Of a stretch of DNA of 14,840 nucleotides, positions 7,801-14,333 are shown piece after piece. A program made the translations under genes and the position numbers. The notes under the pieces were generated by a model, which was given only the letters and a program-made list of their open reading frames with translations, did not search any database and was not told where the DNA came from. Numbering within the stretch: position 1 is the stretch's first letter; every line of letters begins with the position of its first letter. Source of the stretch: CAMLHP01 sp035707845 (GTDB lineage Bacteria; Gemmatimonadota; Gemmatimonadetes; Gemmatimonadales; GWC2-71-9); assembly GCA_035707845.1 (NCBI GenBank), contig DASSTP010000219.1, positions 1-14,840 on the forward strand. Reading direction: 5' to 3'.

Positions 7801-8206
7801 CGGCTTTGTTGCGCTGGCGGGAGTGGCGGCTGAGACCGGCGTGGTCATGCTGATCTACCTGGATCACGAGTGGAAGGCGAGGGCAGCGACTGGTCAACGA
7901 TCACTGCGCGACCTGTACAACGCGGTCATGGTGGGCGCGGCCGAGCGGGTGCGGCCCAAGATGATGACGGTCACCGCGATCACCGCCGGTCTCCTGCCGA
8001 TCATGTGGGGAGGTGGTGCAGGGGCCAGTGTCATGAAGCGGATCGCGGCGCCCATGGTCGGCGGGATGTTGAGCAGTACGATCCTCACGCTGCTGGTAAT
8101 CCCGGCTATCTATTCGCTCTGGCGCCAGCGCGAAACGGCGCCGGGGGGCGAGCGGGTGCGCGGACCGGAACCGGCGGGCCGGTGCGAGCAGAAGAACAGG
8201 CCGTAG
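4892..8206 (+). CDS. cusA: Heavy-metal efflux RND pump, Cu/Ag type (CusA family)
   Basis: Inner-membrane proton-driven exporter of monovalent copper/silver, 1104 residues. It has the 12-TM RND layout with two large periplasmic loops. The three-Met periplasmic site of CusA is intact: M588 (ILYMPTT), M638 (LDMFETT) and M687 (NDMLATG), each exactly 15 residues beyond E. coli M573, M623 and M672. The TM methionine relay is also kept: M391, M403, M410, M501, M516 and M1048. Proton-relay D405 (GAMIDAA), E981 (VAAETGVV) and K1023 (RPKMMTV) are present. It is longer than E. coli CusA (1047) through a longer cytoplasmic loop after MHKHLE and an Ala/Gly/Ser insertion at about 810-836 containing M818 and M821. 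E. coli M271 corresponds to V271 here. The E. coli comparison is from memory. Substrate class is well supported. Confidence 0.95.
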   Translation: MLNRLITWSVGNRLLIWFFTAAAVALGVLAVRRTPLEALPDLSDVQVIVQTDFSEQAPRIVEDQVTYPIAAEMLKVPGARTVRGYSFFGVSFVYIIFEDGTDLYWARTRVLEYLSGIQGKLPPAVTPSLGPDATGLGWVYQYVVEDTSGQRSLAELRSLQDWYLRYALTAVPGVSEVASIGGFEKQYQVDIDPAKLQGYGISTGQVMSAIQNANADVGAMVMELSEREYMVRGLGYLKSVSDIENVVVGATAAGTPIRVAELGRVGIGPAVRRGVADLDGRGDAVGGIVVMRFGENALATVQRIKARLAEVQAGLPAGVVVRPVYDRSDLIERAIENLRDKLLEESVVVALVCIAFLLHARSALVAIITLPVGILMAFIAMRWVGVNADIMSLGGIAIAIGAMIDAAIVMIENMHKHLERAVEAKDGEARRDRAAPSGSMDTGILTSAERWQVVAASAREVGPALFFSLLIITVSFLPVFSLEGQEGRLFKPLAYTKTFAMAAASLLSVTLVPVAMGVFVRGRIFRERANPINRLLIRAYRPALTAVLRQRWAVIGAALALMILTWIPWQRIGSEFMPRLDEGTILYMPTTLPGVSVARAREILRIQDSLLKSFPEVASVWGKAGRANTATDPAGLDMFETTIMLKPEKEWRPGMTYDRLVGAMDSAVRLPGVTNAWTMPIQGRNDMLATGIRTPVGIKIFGPDLGELERLGKEIEQAVKGVPGTRSAFAERAVSGYYLDIEIDRAAAARHGLNVGDIQAVIATAVGGMTITQTVEGRERYGVRLRYPQELRDTPERLASVLVATAHRTGSAASAPAMSGMGASAGAAQAGSSGGAYVPLGQVATIREVAGPMVVRTEDAVPTAWVYVDVAGRDIGGYVAEAQQVVRDRVSLPPGYTVVWSGQYEYMQRAAERLGVVIPATLLLIFLLLYLAFRSVGETLIVMLSLPFALVGGIWLIWLLGYNWSVAVAIGFVALAGVAAETGVVMLIYLDHEWKARAATGQRSLRDLYNAVMVGAAERVRPKMMTVTAITAGLLPIMWGGGAGASVMKRIAAPMVGGMLSSTILTLLVIPAIYSLWRQRETAPGGERVRGPEPAGRCEQKNRP

Positions 8207-8236
8207 TGGTCACCTTACTGTGACAAGGAGAGACTC

Positions 8237-8668
8237 ATGAAAGTCGTCGGACTCGGAGTTGCGATGGTTGCGCTCATGTTCGGTACCGGCACGCTGGCGG
8301 CGCAGCAACCCTCACCACCGCCGCAGGGGCAGCACGAGCGATGCCCATCGACGATGATGGACCGGATGCAGATGATGGCCCACATGCAGATGATGGACTC
8401 GGCGAACGCCCAGTTGGATTCCCTGGCGGGCCGGATGAACCGCACAACCGGCGCCGCCAAGGTCACGGCGATGGCGAACGTGATCAACGCACTGGTGGCA
8501 CAGCGCACGGTGATGCAGCAGCACATGCATCAGATGATGATGGGCGGACCGGCGGGCATGATGCACGGAATGGGGGACTCGATGCCGGACCGGCCGTGCG
8601 CGCCGGCGGCGCGGCCCGACCCTGCGCCCGCTGATACGGCGCACACGGACCACCACCCGTCGGACTGA
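8237..8668 (+). CDS. Small exported Met/His-rich protein, probable periplasmic Cu/Ag binder
   Basis: 143 residues, family not recognised. The start has a strong AAGGAGAG site (8225-8232). A clear signal peptide (MKVVGLGVAMVALMFGTGTLAAQQ) is probably cut after about residue 22-24, so the product is periplasmic. The remaining ~120 residues hold about 19 Met and 8 His, clustered in MMDRMQMMAHMQMMD and MQQHMHQMMMGG...MMHGMGDSM. Between the clusters is a predicted helical stretch (ANAQLDSLAGRMNRT...VINALVAQ). Two Cys, in RCPS and RPCAP, flank the Met-rich part and could form a disulfide. The His/Asp tail (AHTDHHPSD) is disordered. It lies 30 bases after cusA and its stop overlaps the ATPase start (TGATG). 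A CusF-like carrier or metal buffer is inferred from composition and position; it has no CusF fold signature I can see. Confidence 0.85.
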   Translation: MKVVGLGVAMVALMFGTGTLAAQQPSPPPQGQHERCPSTMMDRMQMMAHMQMMDSANAQLDSLAGRMNRTTGAAKVTAMANVINALVAQRTVMQQHMHQMMMGGPAGMMHGMGDSMPDRPCAPAARPDPAPADTAHTDHHPSD

Positions 8669-10788
8669 TGGCCGCTGCGAAGGGCGACCACGGTAGCCAC
8701 CACGCGGGCCACCACCACCCGCCGGCCAGGCCGTCATCGGCCGAACCGGGTTATCCGGAGCGCCCCGAATCTACGGAGCCGGACACTCACGGCGGCCACG
8801 AGGGCCACGACAAGCATGCCGGCCACTCGGTCGCGATGTTCCGCGACAAATTCTGGCTCTCGCTCTTCCTGACCATTCCGACGCTCATCTGGGGGCACAT
8901 GCTCCCACGCGTCGTCGGCTACACGCCGCCGGCCGTGCCAGGAGCGCGCTGGATCGCACCGCTCCTCGGCACCGCCGTGTTCCTGTACGGCGGCTGGCCG
9001 TTCATCCAGGGCGCCGTTCGCGAGCTGCGGGGCCGGCTGCCCGGCATGATGACGCTCATCGCGCTGGCCATCAGCGTCGCGTTTCTCTGGAGCGCGGCCG
9101 TTCCACTCGGTGCGCCGGGGATGCCGCTCTGGGAGGAGCTGGCGACGCTCGTGACCATCATGCTCCTGGGCCACTGGATCGAGATGCGGTCCATCACCCA
9201 GGCGCAGGGGGCACTGGCCGAGCTCGCGAAGCTGCTGCCAAACTCGGCCGTTCGCATCGTGCACGACGGGGCAGGGGAGCGGGTGGAGGAGGTCCCGCTT
9301 GCCGCGCTCGCCGACGGCGATCTCGTGCTGGTGCGACCCGGCGCCAACGTGCCAGCCGACGGTGAAGTCCGGGAAGGCCACAGCAGCATCAACGAGGCGA
9401 TGGTCACGGGCGAGTCCCGGCCGGTCGAGAAGAACCCGGGCGACCGGGTGATTGCGGGGACAGTGAACCAGGCCGGCTCGCTCCGCGTCGCGGTCACAGG
9501 CACCGGTGACCGAACCACGCTCGCCGGGATCATGCGGCTGGTGGAACAAGCGCAGGGCTCGCGATCCCGGGCCCAGGCGCTCGCCGATCGGGCCGCCTTC
9601 TGGCTCACGATCGTGGCACTCGTGGCCGGGGCAATCACGCTGGTCGCCTGGCTCGCCGCGGGTGCGACTGGCGCGTACGCCGTCGAGCGCCTCGTTACCG
9701 TACTGGTCATCGCCTGCCCCCACGCGCTGGGCCTCGCCGTGCCGCTGGTGATCGCGATCTCGACCACGCTCGGCGCACAGAGCGGCTTGCTGGTGCGAGA
9801 CCGCCGGGGACTCGAGGAGGCGCGCCAGCTGGATGCAGTGGTGTTCGACAAGACGGGCACCCTCACGCTTGGCGAACACCGCGTGGTGGACTCGCGGGCG
9901 GCCGGCGGCCTCGAAGCCGGCGAGGCGCTCCGCCTGGCTGCGGCCGTCGAGCAGGATGCGGAGCACCCGGTGGCACGCGCGCTCGTCACCAGTGCCGCGG
10001 AGGGCGGGCTCGCCGTGCCGCGCGCCACGGGCTTCAAGGCCATCCCGGGCTACGGTGCGGAGGCCACTCTGGATGGCCGCCGCTTGTCGGTAGGCGGTCC
10101 CAACCTGCTCCGCCGGGACGGGATCGAAGTGCCGCCCGACCTCGAGGCCTTCGCAGCCGAGGCCGAAGAGCGGGGCCAGAGCGTCGTCTACCTGACCGAG
10201 CAGGGCCGTGCGCTGGCCGCCTTCGCGGTTGCAGACGCCGTGCGGCCCGAGTCGGCAGAGGCGGTGCGGCAGCTTCATGCCCAGCGCATCGAGGTGGTCA
10301 TGCTGACCGGGGACGCGCGGCCGGTTGCGGAGGCGGTCGGGCGGGAACTGGGCATCGACACGATCTACGCCCAGGTCCTCCCGGAGGAGAAGGTCCGCAA
10401 GGTTCAGGAACTGCAGCGCCAGGGGAAGCGGGTGGCGATGGTTGGGGACGGCGTGAATGATGCCCCGGCCCTGATCACGGCCGATGTGGGCATCGCGATC
10501 GGCGCGGGAACGGATGTCGCGGTCGAGGCCGGCGATGTAGTGCTGGTGCGAAGCGACCCGCGCGACGTGCCCCGGATCGTCGCCCTGAGCCGGGCGAGTT
10601 ATCGCAAGATGGTGCAGAACCTCTGGTGGGCCGCGGGCTACAACATCGTGGCAATTCCGCTTGCCGCCGGGGTGCTGGCGGGCCGGGGCATCGTGCTGTC
10701 ACCGGCGCTCGGGGCGATCCTCATGTCATTGAGCACCGTCATCGTGGCCATCAACGCGCAGCTGCTGCGCCGGGCCGATCTCCGGTGA
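8668..10788 (+). CDS. copB: Copper-translocating P-type ATPase, P1B-3 (CopB) type
   Basis: Inner-membrane ATPase exporting copper (possibly silver) from the cytoplasm, 706 residues. No HMA domain is present; instead the first 53 residues hold 11 His, with H41, H44, H47, H50 and H53 spaced every three residues. Core motifs: TGE (T247-E249) in the actuator domain, C350-P351-H352 in TM6 (CPHALGLAVPLV, the P1B-3 signature), phosphorylated D394 (DKTGT), H433-P434, MLTGDARP, and GDGVNDAPAL with D594 and D598. TM7 NLWWAAGYN and TM8 MSLSTVIVAIN agree with CopB proteins. The ATG overlaps the previous stop (TGATG) and has no good ribosome site, so translation probably depends on coupling to the Met-rich gene. 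Family is secure; Cu(I) versus Cu(II) or Ag preference is not decided by sequence. Confidence 0.95.
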   Translation: MAAAKGDHGSHHAGHHHPPARPSSAEPGYPERPESTEPDTHGGHEGHDKHAGHSVAMFRDKFWLSLFLTIPTLIWGHMLPRVVGYTPPAVPGARWIAPLLGTAVFLYGGWPFIQGAVRELRGRLPGMMTLIALAISVAFLWSAAVPLGAPGMPLWEELATLVTIMLLGHWIEMRSITQAQGALAELAKLLPNSAVRIVHDGAGERVEEVPLAALADGDLVLVRPGANVPADGEVREGHSSINEAMVTGESRPVEKNPGDRVIAGTVNQAGSLRVAVTGTGDRTTLAGIMRLVEQAQGSRSRAQALADRAAFWLTIVALVAGAITLVAWLAAGATGAYAVERLVTVLVIACPHALGLAVPLVIAISTTLGAQSGLLVRDRRGLEEARQLDAVVFDKTGTLTLGEHRVVDSRAAGGLEAGEALRLAAAVEQDAEHPVARALVTSAAEGGLAVPRATGFKAIPGYGAEATLDGRRLSVGGPNLLRRDGIEVPPDLEAFAAEAEERGQSVVYLTEQGRALAAFAVADAVRPESAEAVRQLHAQRIEVVMLTGDARPVAEAVGRELGIDTIYAQVLPEEKVRKVQELQRQGKRVAMVGDGVNDAPALITADVGIAIGAGTDVAVEAGDVVLVRSDPRDVPRIVALSRASYRKMVQNLWWAAGYNIVAIPLAAGVLAGRGIVLSPALGAILMSLSTVIVAINAQLLRRADLR

Positions 10789-10835
10789 TCGGGCGCAGTG
10801 GCGCGTAACTCAGTCTTTGGCCCTCCGCTTTCCGC

Positions 10836-10864
10836 TTTCAGCCTCCAGCCGCTCTCGCTAAGTT
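10836..10864 (+). promoter_or_regulatory. Possible promoter of the phosphatase operon, close to a leaderless start
   Basis: A TAnnnT hexamer TAAGTT (10859-10864) lies only five bases before the ATG at 10870, with TTTCAG (10836-10841) 17 bases upstream as a weak -35. No Shine-Dalgarno sequence is visible before that ATG. If the hexamer is used, transcription would begin at or next to the start codon. The rest of the 81-base gap after copB holds no convincing terminator. Low-confidence prediction. Confidence 0.3.
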
Positions 10865-10869
10865 CCTCC

Positions 10870-12477
10870 ATGCTCAAACATTTGCTCGCCTGCTGCGCCG
10901 CGCTCGCCCTGCTTGGGGCTCGGCCAGTACCTGGTGCGCCGCATCCCGGCGCTTCCAGCGGTGCCGACGTCGACCTCGTCGTCATGATTGTCGTGGACCA
11001 GATGCACCCGGAATACTTCACCCGGTTTCATGACGACCTGACCGGCGGCCTGCGCCGGCTCTACGATCACGGCGCCGTCTTCCTGCACGGCATGCAGGAC
11101 CACGCCATGACGCTCACGGCGCCGGGCCATTCCACCGTTCTCTCCGGCCGCGAGCCCGCCAGCACCAACATCGTCTCCAACTCGCGCGGCGTGCCCGATC
11201 CGGCGTCACCCGTCATCGGGGCTCCCAAGGCGACCGGCGCGTCCCCCACCAAGTTCCGCGGCACGGCGCTCTACGACTGGATGCTCGCTCGCGACTCGAA
11301 CACCCTGGCGCTCTCGGTGTCTCGCAAGGATCGCGGCGCGATTCTCCCCATCGGGCGCGCCCGCGCCAATGTTTTCTGGTACGCCTACAACACCACCTTC
11401 AGCACCAGCAGCTGGTACCGCGACACGCTGCCGACCTGGGTCAATGCCTGGAACAGCCGACGCGGGATCATGAAGCTCGCCGGCAGCAGCTGGACGCTGG
11501 CGCTGCCCGCGAAACGCTACGCCGAGCCCGATACGTTCGCCTTCGAGAATCGCGGCAAGGACACCCACTTCCCGCACCTGCTCCCGACTGATAGCGCCCA
11601 ACTCGCCGGCGACATCACCGATACGCCTTTCATGGACTCGCTCACGCTCGATCTGGCGCTCGAGGGCACGCGCCAGCTCAAGCTGGGCACCCGCGGCTCC
11701 CCCGACCTGCTCGTGGTTTCGCTCTCGGCCACCGATGCGATCGGGCACGCATGGGGGCCCGATTCCCGCGAGATGCATGACCAGATCGCCCGGCTCGACC
11801 GTGCCCTCGGCTGGTTCCTGGATTCGCTCGGCACCATGGTGCCGTCCGCACGCACCGTCGTTGCGCTCACGGCCGATCACGGCGGCGGCTCCATCACCGA
11901 CTACAGCCGGGACGTCAGGCATGAGCCCGCGGGCCACGTGGTGCTGAGCCAGCTGCTGCCCAGGTGGCGCGCGGAAATGCGAGTAATGGAGCAGCGCTGG
12001 CGTACCGATTTCGGTGTGAATGATGAATCAGGCCTGATCGCGGCCAACGTGGCCGCCATGCGGGCGCGCGGCCTCAACGTGGACAGTCTGAGTGAAGCGC
12101 TCGCCCGGGCGCTCTCGGCCCGCCCCGAAGTGGCGCGCGTGTTCACGCCGCGTACGCTCGCCGCCGGCAGCGACACCGATCTCCTTGTCCACCGGTGGCG
12201 GCGACAGCTGCCGCCCGACTTCGGCTGGCTCGCGGCGGTGGTGCTCAAGCCCGGCTATATCTGGTCGTCGAGCGGCATGGCTACGCACGGCACACCGTCA
12301 CAGCAGGACGCGACAGTGCCGATTGTCTTTATGGGCCCGGGGATCAGGGCGCGTCACTACGATCAAGTCATCCGGACCACCAGTATCGGGCCGACGCTCG
12401 GGGCGCTGATTGGCGTGACGCCGACAGAGCCGGTGGATGGTGCGGTTGTGACCGAGGTGAGCGGCGCCGGCCGATGA
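10870..12477 (+). CDS. Exported alkaline phosphatase superfamily protein, PafA-like
   Basis: Predicted periplasmic metallo-phosphatase or phosphodiesterase, 535 residues. The start at ATG 10870 is chosen over an in-frame GTG at 10798 because it begins a clean signal peptide (MLKHLLACCAALALLGA). Superfamily features in order: first metal-ligand D43 (IVVDQM), nucleophile region MTLTAPGHSTVLSG with likely T81, N104, and SRKDRGAILPIG with K153 and R155, the KxR pair that marks PafA-type monoesterases. Further metal ligands are D289 and H293 (DAIGHAWGPDS), D336-H337 (ADHGGG) and H473 (ATHGTPS). All expected ligands are present, so it should be active. The stop overlaps the next ATG (ATGA). Monoesterase specificity rests on the KxR motif; the physiological substrate is unknown. 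Confidence 0.85.
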   Translation: MLKHLLACCAALALLGARPVPGAPHPGASSGADVDLVVMIVVDQMHPEYFTRFHDDLTGGLRRLYDHGAVFLHGMQDHAMTLTAPGHSTVLSGREPASTNIVSNSRGVPDPASPVIGAPKATGASPTKFRGTALYDWMLARDSNTLALSVSRKDRGAILPIGRARANVFWYAYNTTFSTSSWYRDTLPTWVNAWNSRRGIMKLAGSSWTLALPAKRYAEPDTFAFENRGKDTHFPHLLPTDSAQLAGDITDTPFMDSLTLDLALEGTRQLKLGTRGSPDLLVVSLSATDAIGHAWGPDSREMHDQIARLDRALGWFLDSLGTMVPSARTVVALTADHGGGSITDYSRDVRHEPAGHVVLSQLLPRWRAEMRVMEQRWRTDFGVNDESGLIAANVAAMRARGLNVDSLSEALARALSARPEVARVFTPRTLAAGSDTDLLVHRWRRQLPPDFGWLAAVVLKPGYIWSSSGMATHGTPSQQDATVPIVFMGPGIRARHYDQVIRTTSIGPTLGALIGVTPTEPVDGAVVTEVSGAGR

Positions 12478-12854
12478 CCGAGCTGCCCACCCTGCCATGC
12501 TACCCGTGCCCGCACGGCTCCAACTGCTGCAGCTGGGGGGCCACGGTCACCGACGGCGAAGCCGAGGCCATGCTCGCCGAGTTCGGCGATGACTACGTCT
12601 ACCAGACGCGCTGGGGCGAGTGGCGCACCCGCATCCGCGGCGGCCGCTGCGCGTTCCTGCAGGAAAACGTCTGCGTCATCCATGATCGCAGCTACTATCC
12701 CCGGGTCTGCCGCTACTTTCCCTGGCGCGACGCCGAGCACGGCGGTCCCTACGAGTTTGACCAGACGATCTGTCCCGAATTCATCGCGCGCCCCGAGCTG
12801 ATCCAGATCGGCCGGGAGCTCCCATCGCTGGACACCGATTCTGCCACCCGATGA
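12474..12854 (+). CDS. YkgJ family CxxCxxCC-type cysteine cluster protein
   Basis: 126 residues, read from the ATG that overlaps the phosphatase stop; a longer open frame upstream (from 12195) lies inside the phosphatase gene and is rejected. Eight Cys are seen: C9, C12, C18, C19, C59, C67, C79 and C100, in CYPCPHGSNCC, RCAFLQENVCVIH, PRVCRYFPW and TICPEF. This order matches the UPF0153/YkgJ family, proposed to chelate zinc or an iron-sulfur cluster. No signal peptide, so it is cytoplasmic. It sits between two exported hydrolases, six bases before the dipeptidase start. Its biochemical role is unknown; a part in maturation of a metal enzyme would be speculation. Confidence 0.85.
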   Translation: MTELPTLPCYPCPHGSNCCSWGATVTDGEAEAMLAEFGDDYVYQTRWGEWRTRIRGGRCAFLQENVCVIHDRSYYPRVCRYFPWRDAEHGGPYEFDQTICPEFIARPELIQIGRELPSLDTDSATR

Positions 12855-12860
12855 GGCCCC

Positions 12861-14114
12861 ATGAAACACTCGCTCGCCCTGCTCGCCTTGCTCGCCCTGC
12901 CCGTCCCGGTGATGGCCCAGTCGCCTGACGCCGCCCTCGAGCACGCCCGCAAGCTGCTCGAGACCACGCCGCTCATTGACGGGCACAACGACCTGCCGTG
13001 GGAGATCCGCACCAATCGTGAGCATCCGCACGATGTGGCCGCCTATGATCTTCGCAAGACGACGCCGGGACACACCGATCTCGCCCGGCTGGCGGAAGGG
13101 CGGGTGGGCGGGCAGTTCTGGTCGGTGTACATCCCTGGGGAGATCAAGGACAGTGGGTACGCCCGCGTGCAGCTGGAGCAGATCGACATCGCCCGGCGGG
13201 TGATCGCGGCCTATCCGGACAAGCTCGCGCCCGCCTACTCGGCGGATGACATCGAGCGCGAATTCAAGGACGGCAAGATCGCCTCGCTCATGGGCATGGA
13301 AGGCGGGCACGCCATCGAGAACTCGCTCGGTGCGCTCCGGGCCTATTACGCGCTCGGCGTTCGCTACATGACCCTCACCCACAACGTGACGCTCGACTGG
13401 GCCGATGCGGCGCTCGACAGCGCGAAGCATGGAGGGCTCACACCCTTTGGCAAGGAAGTGGTGCGGGAGATGAACCGCCTCGGCATGCTGGTGGACCTGG
13501 CCCACGTCTCGCCGGGGACGATGAGCGATGCGCTCGACGCCACCCGCGCGCCGGTCATCTTCTCCCACTCGGGCGCACGCGCCATCGTGGATCACCCGCG
13601 CAACGTGCCGGATTCCATCCTGGCGCGGCTCAAGCAGAACGGGGGTGTTGTGATGGTGCCGGTGGTGCCGGAGTTCGTGTCCAGGGCGGTGAAGGCGTGG
13701 CAGGATGAGGCCGATGCGGCGCTGAGCGGCATGCGCACGGCACCTGATTCGGTGCGCCGCCAGGCCCGGCGCGAATGGATGGCTGCGCACCCGCGCCCGC
13801 ATGCCACGGTCAAGGACGTGGCGGATGTCATCGAGCACATCCGCGACGTCGCGGGCGTAGATCACGTGGGCATCGGCGCCGACTATGACGGCATCACCAG
13901 CACGCCGGACGGGCTGCCGGACGTGTCATCCTATCCCGTGATCTTTGCGGAGCTGATCCGGCGGGGCTGGAGCGACGCGGACCTGAAAAAGCTGGCAGGG
14001 CAGAACGTGCTGCGGGTGTTCCACCAGGCGGAGGCGGTGGCGAAGAAGCTGCAGCAGACGGAAAAGCCGAGTGTGAAGACGATTCAGGAGCTGGATGGGG
14101 CGCCAGCAACATAG
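12861..14114 (+). CDS. Exported membrane dipeptidase (peptidase family M19)
   Basis: Zinc dipeptidase, 417 residues, hydrolysing dipeptides including those with a D-residue in the family. Signal peptide MKHSLALLALLALPVPVMAQS, cut near residue 20. The binuclear zinc ligands of the renal dipeptidase fold are all visible: H42 and D44 (IDGHNDLPW), bridging E147 (MGMEGGH), H215 (VDLAHVS) and H236 (FSHSGAR). D341/D343 lie in HVGIGADYDG, and the C-terminal GQNVLRVF motif is present. A GAGG site (12853-12856) overlaps the preceding stop, with short spacing. It is probably co-transcribed with the phosphatase and YkgJ genes. The stop codon is only three bases before the palindromic repeat at 14118. Catalytic competence is likely; natural substrate is not known. 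Confidence 0.93.
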   Translation: MKHSLALLALLALPVPVMAQSPDAALEHARKLLETTPLIDGHNDLPWEIRTNREHPHDVAAYDLRKTTPGHTDLARLAEGRVGGQFWSVYIPGEIKDSGYARVQLEQIDIARRVIAAYPDKLAPAYSADDIEREFKDGKIASLMGMEGGHAIENSLGALRAYYALGVRYMTLTHNVTLDWADAALDSAKHGGLTPFGKEVVREMNRLGMLVDLAHVSPGTMSDALDATRAPVIFSHSGARAIVDHPRNVPDSILARLKQNGGVVMVPVVPEFVSRAVKAWQDEADAALSGMRTAPDSVRRQARREWMAAHPRPHATVKDVADVIEHIRDVAGVDHVGIGADYDGITSTPDGLPDVSSYPVIFAELIRRGWSDADLKKLAGQNVLRVFHQAEAVAKKLQQTEKPSVKTIQELDGAPAT

Positions 14115-14333
14115 AGTCACGAAAGCACGAAAGACACGAAAACACGAAAAAACTGCATTTCACACGAAAATACGAAAACGCGAAAAAATGCCGAAGCATT
14201 GAACTTTCGTGCTTTCGTGCTTTCGTGTGCGCTGTTGCAGTTTCGGGCGGTTGAAGTGTGATGACGTCGGCTGGAGTCTCGATGCCTGTCGTCACACCTT
14301 TCGTGCTTTCGTGTCTTTCGTGCTTTCGTGATT
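14115..14333. repeat. Nested palindromic repeat element of CACGAAA/TTTCGTG units
   Basis: AT-richer element between convergent genes. Left arms carry CACGAAA-type units and right arms their complement. The block at 14118-14150 is complementary to 14298-14330 at 31 of 33 positions. AAACTGCA (14150-14157) pairs with TGCAGTTT (14236-14243). The block at 14161-14186 pairs with 14204-14229 (21 of 26, two further wobble pairs). The apex is AATGC-CGAA-GCATT (14187-14200). The right side also holds a side hairpin, GTGTGATGACG (14256-14266) with TGTCGTCACAC (14287-14297). CACGAAAG-type intergenic repeats are widespread in bacterial genomes and often read as NHESTKDTK peptides. A role as bidirectional terminator or mobile palindromic repeat is inferred; no transposase is nearby. 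Confidence 0.85.
14187..14229 (+). terminator. Possible bidirectional terminator hairpin within the repeat
   Basis: The apex stem AATGC-CGAA-GCATT, extended by the flanking GAAAA/CTTTC arms, lies about 75 bases after the dipeptidase stop. The SURF1 gene ends in the repeat from the other side. An A-rich left arm and T-rich right arm would give T-rich tracts on both strands. Termination is plausible because the two genes converge here, but it was not distinguished from the general palindrome. Confidence 0.35.

Noticed and set aside
8209..8224. GTCAC-CTTACT-GTGAC inverted repeat between cusA and the Met-rich gene
   Set aside because: Only five base pairs and next to the ribosome site; expected by chance, no supporting second copy seen.
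10798..10869. GTG start for the phosphatase gene, 24 codons upstream
   Set aside because: It would bury the signal peptide behind a non-hydrophobic Ser/Pro-rich stretch; the ATG at 10870 gives a standard signal peptide.
12195..12473. N-terminal extension of the YkgJ-like protein
   Set aside because: It overlaps the active-site region of the phosphatase gene in another frame; the ATG at 12474 gives the expected family length.
14118..14330. CRISPR-like array
   Set aside because: Units are 8-base, contiguous and in inverted arms without unique spacers; no cas genes are present.
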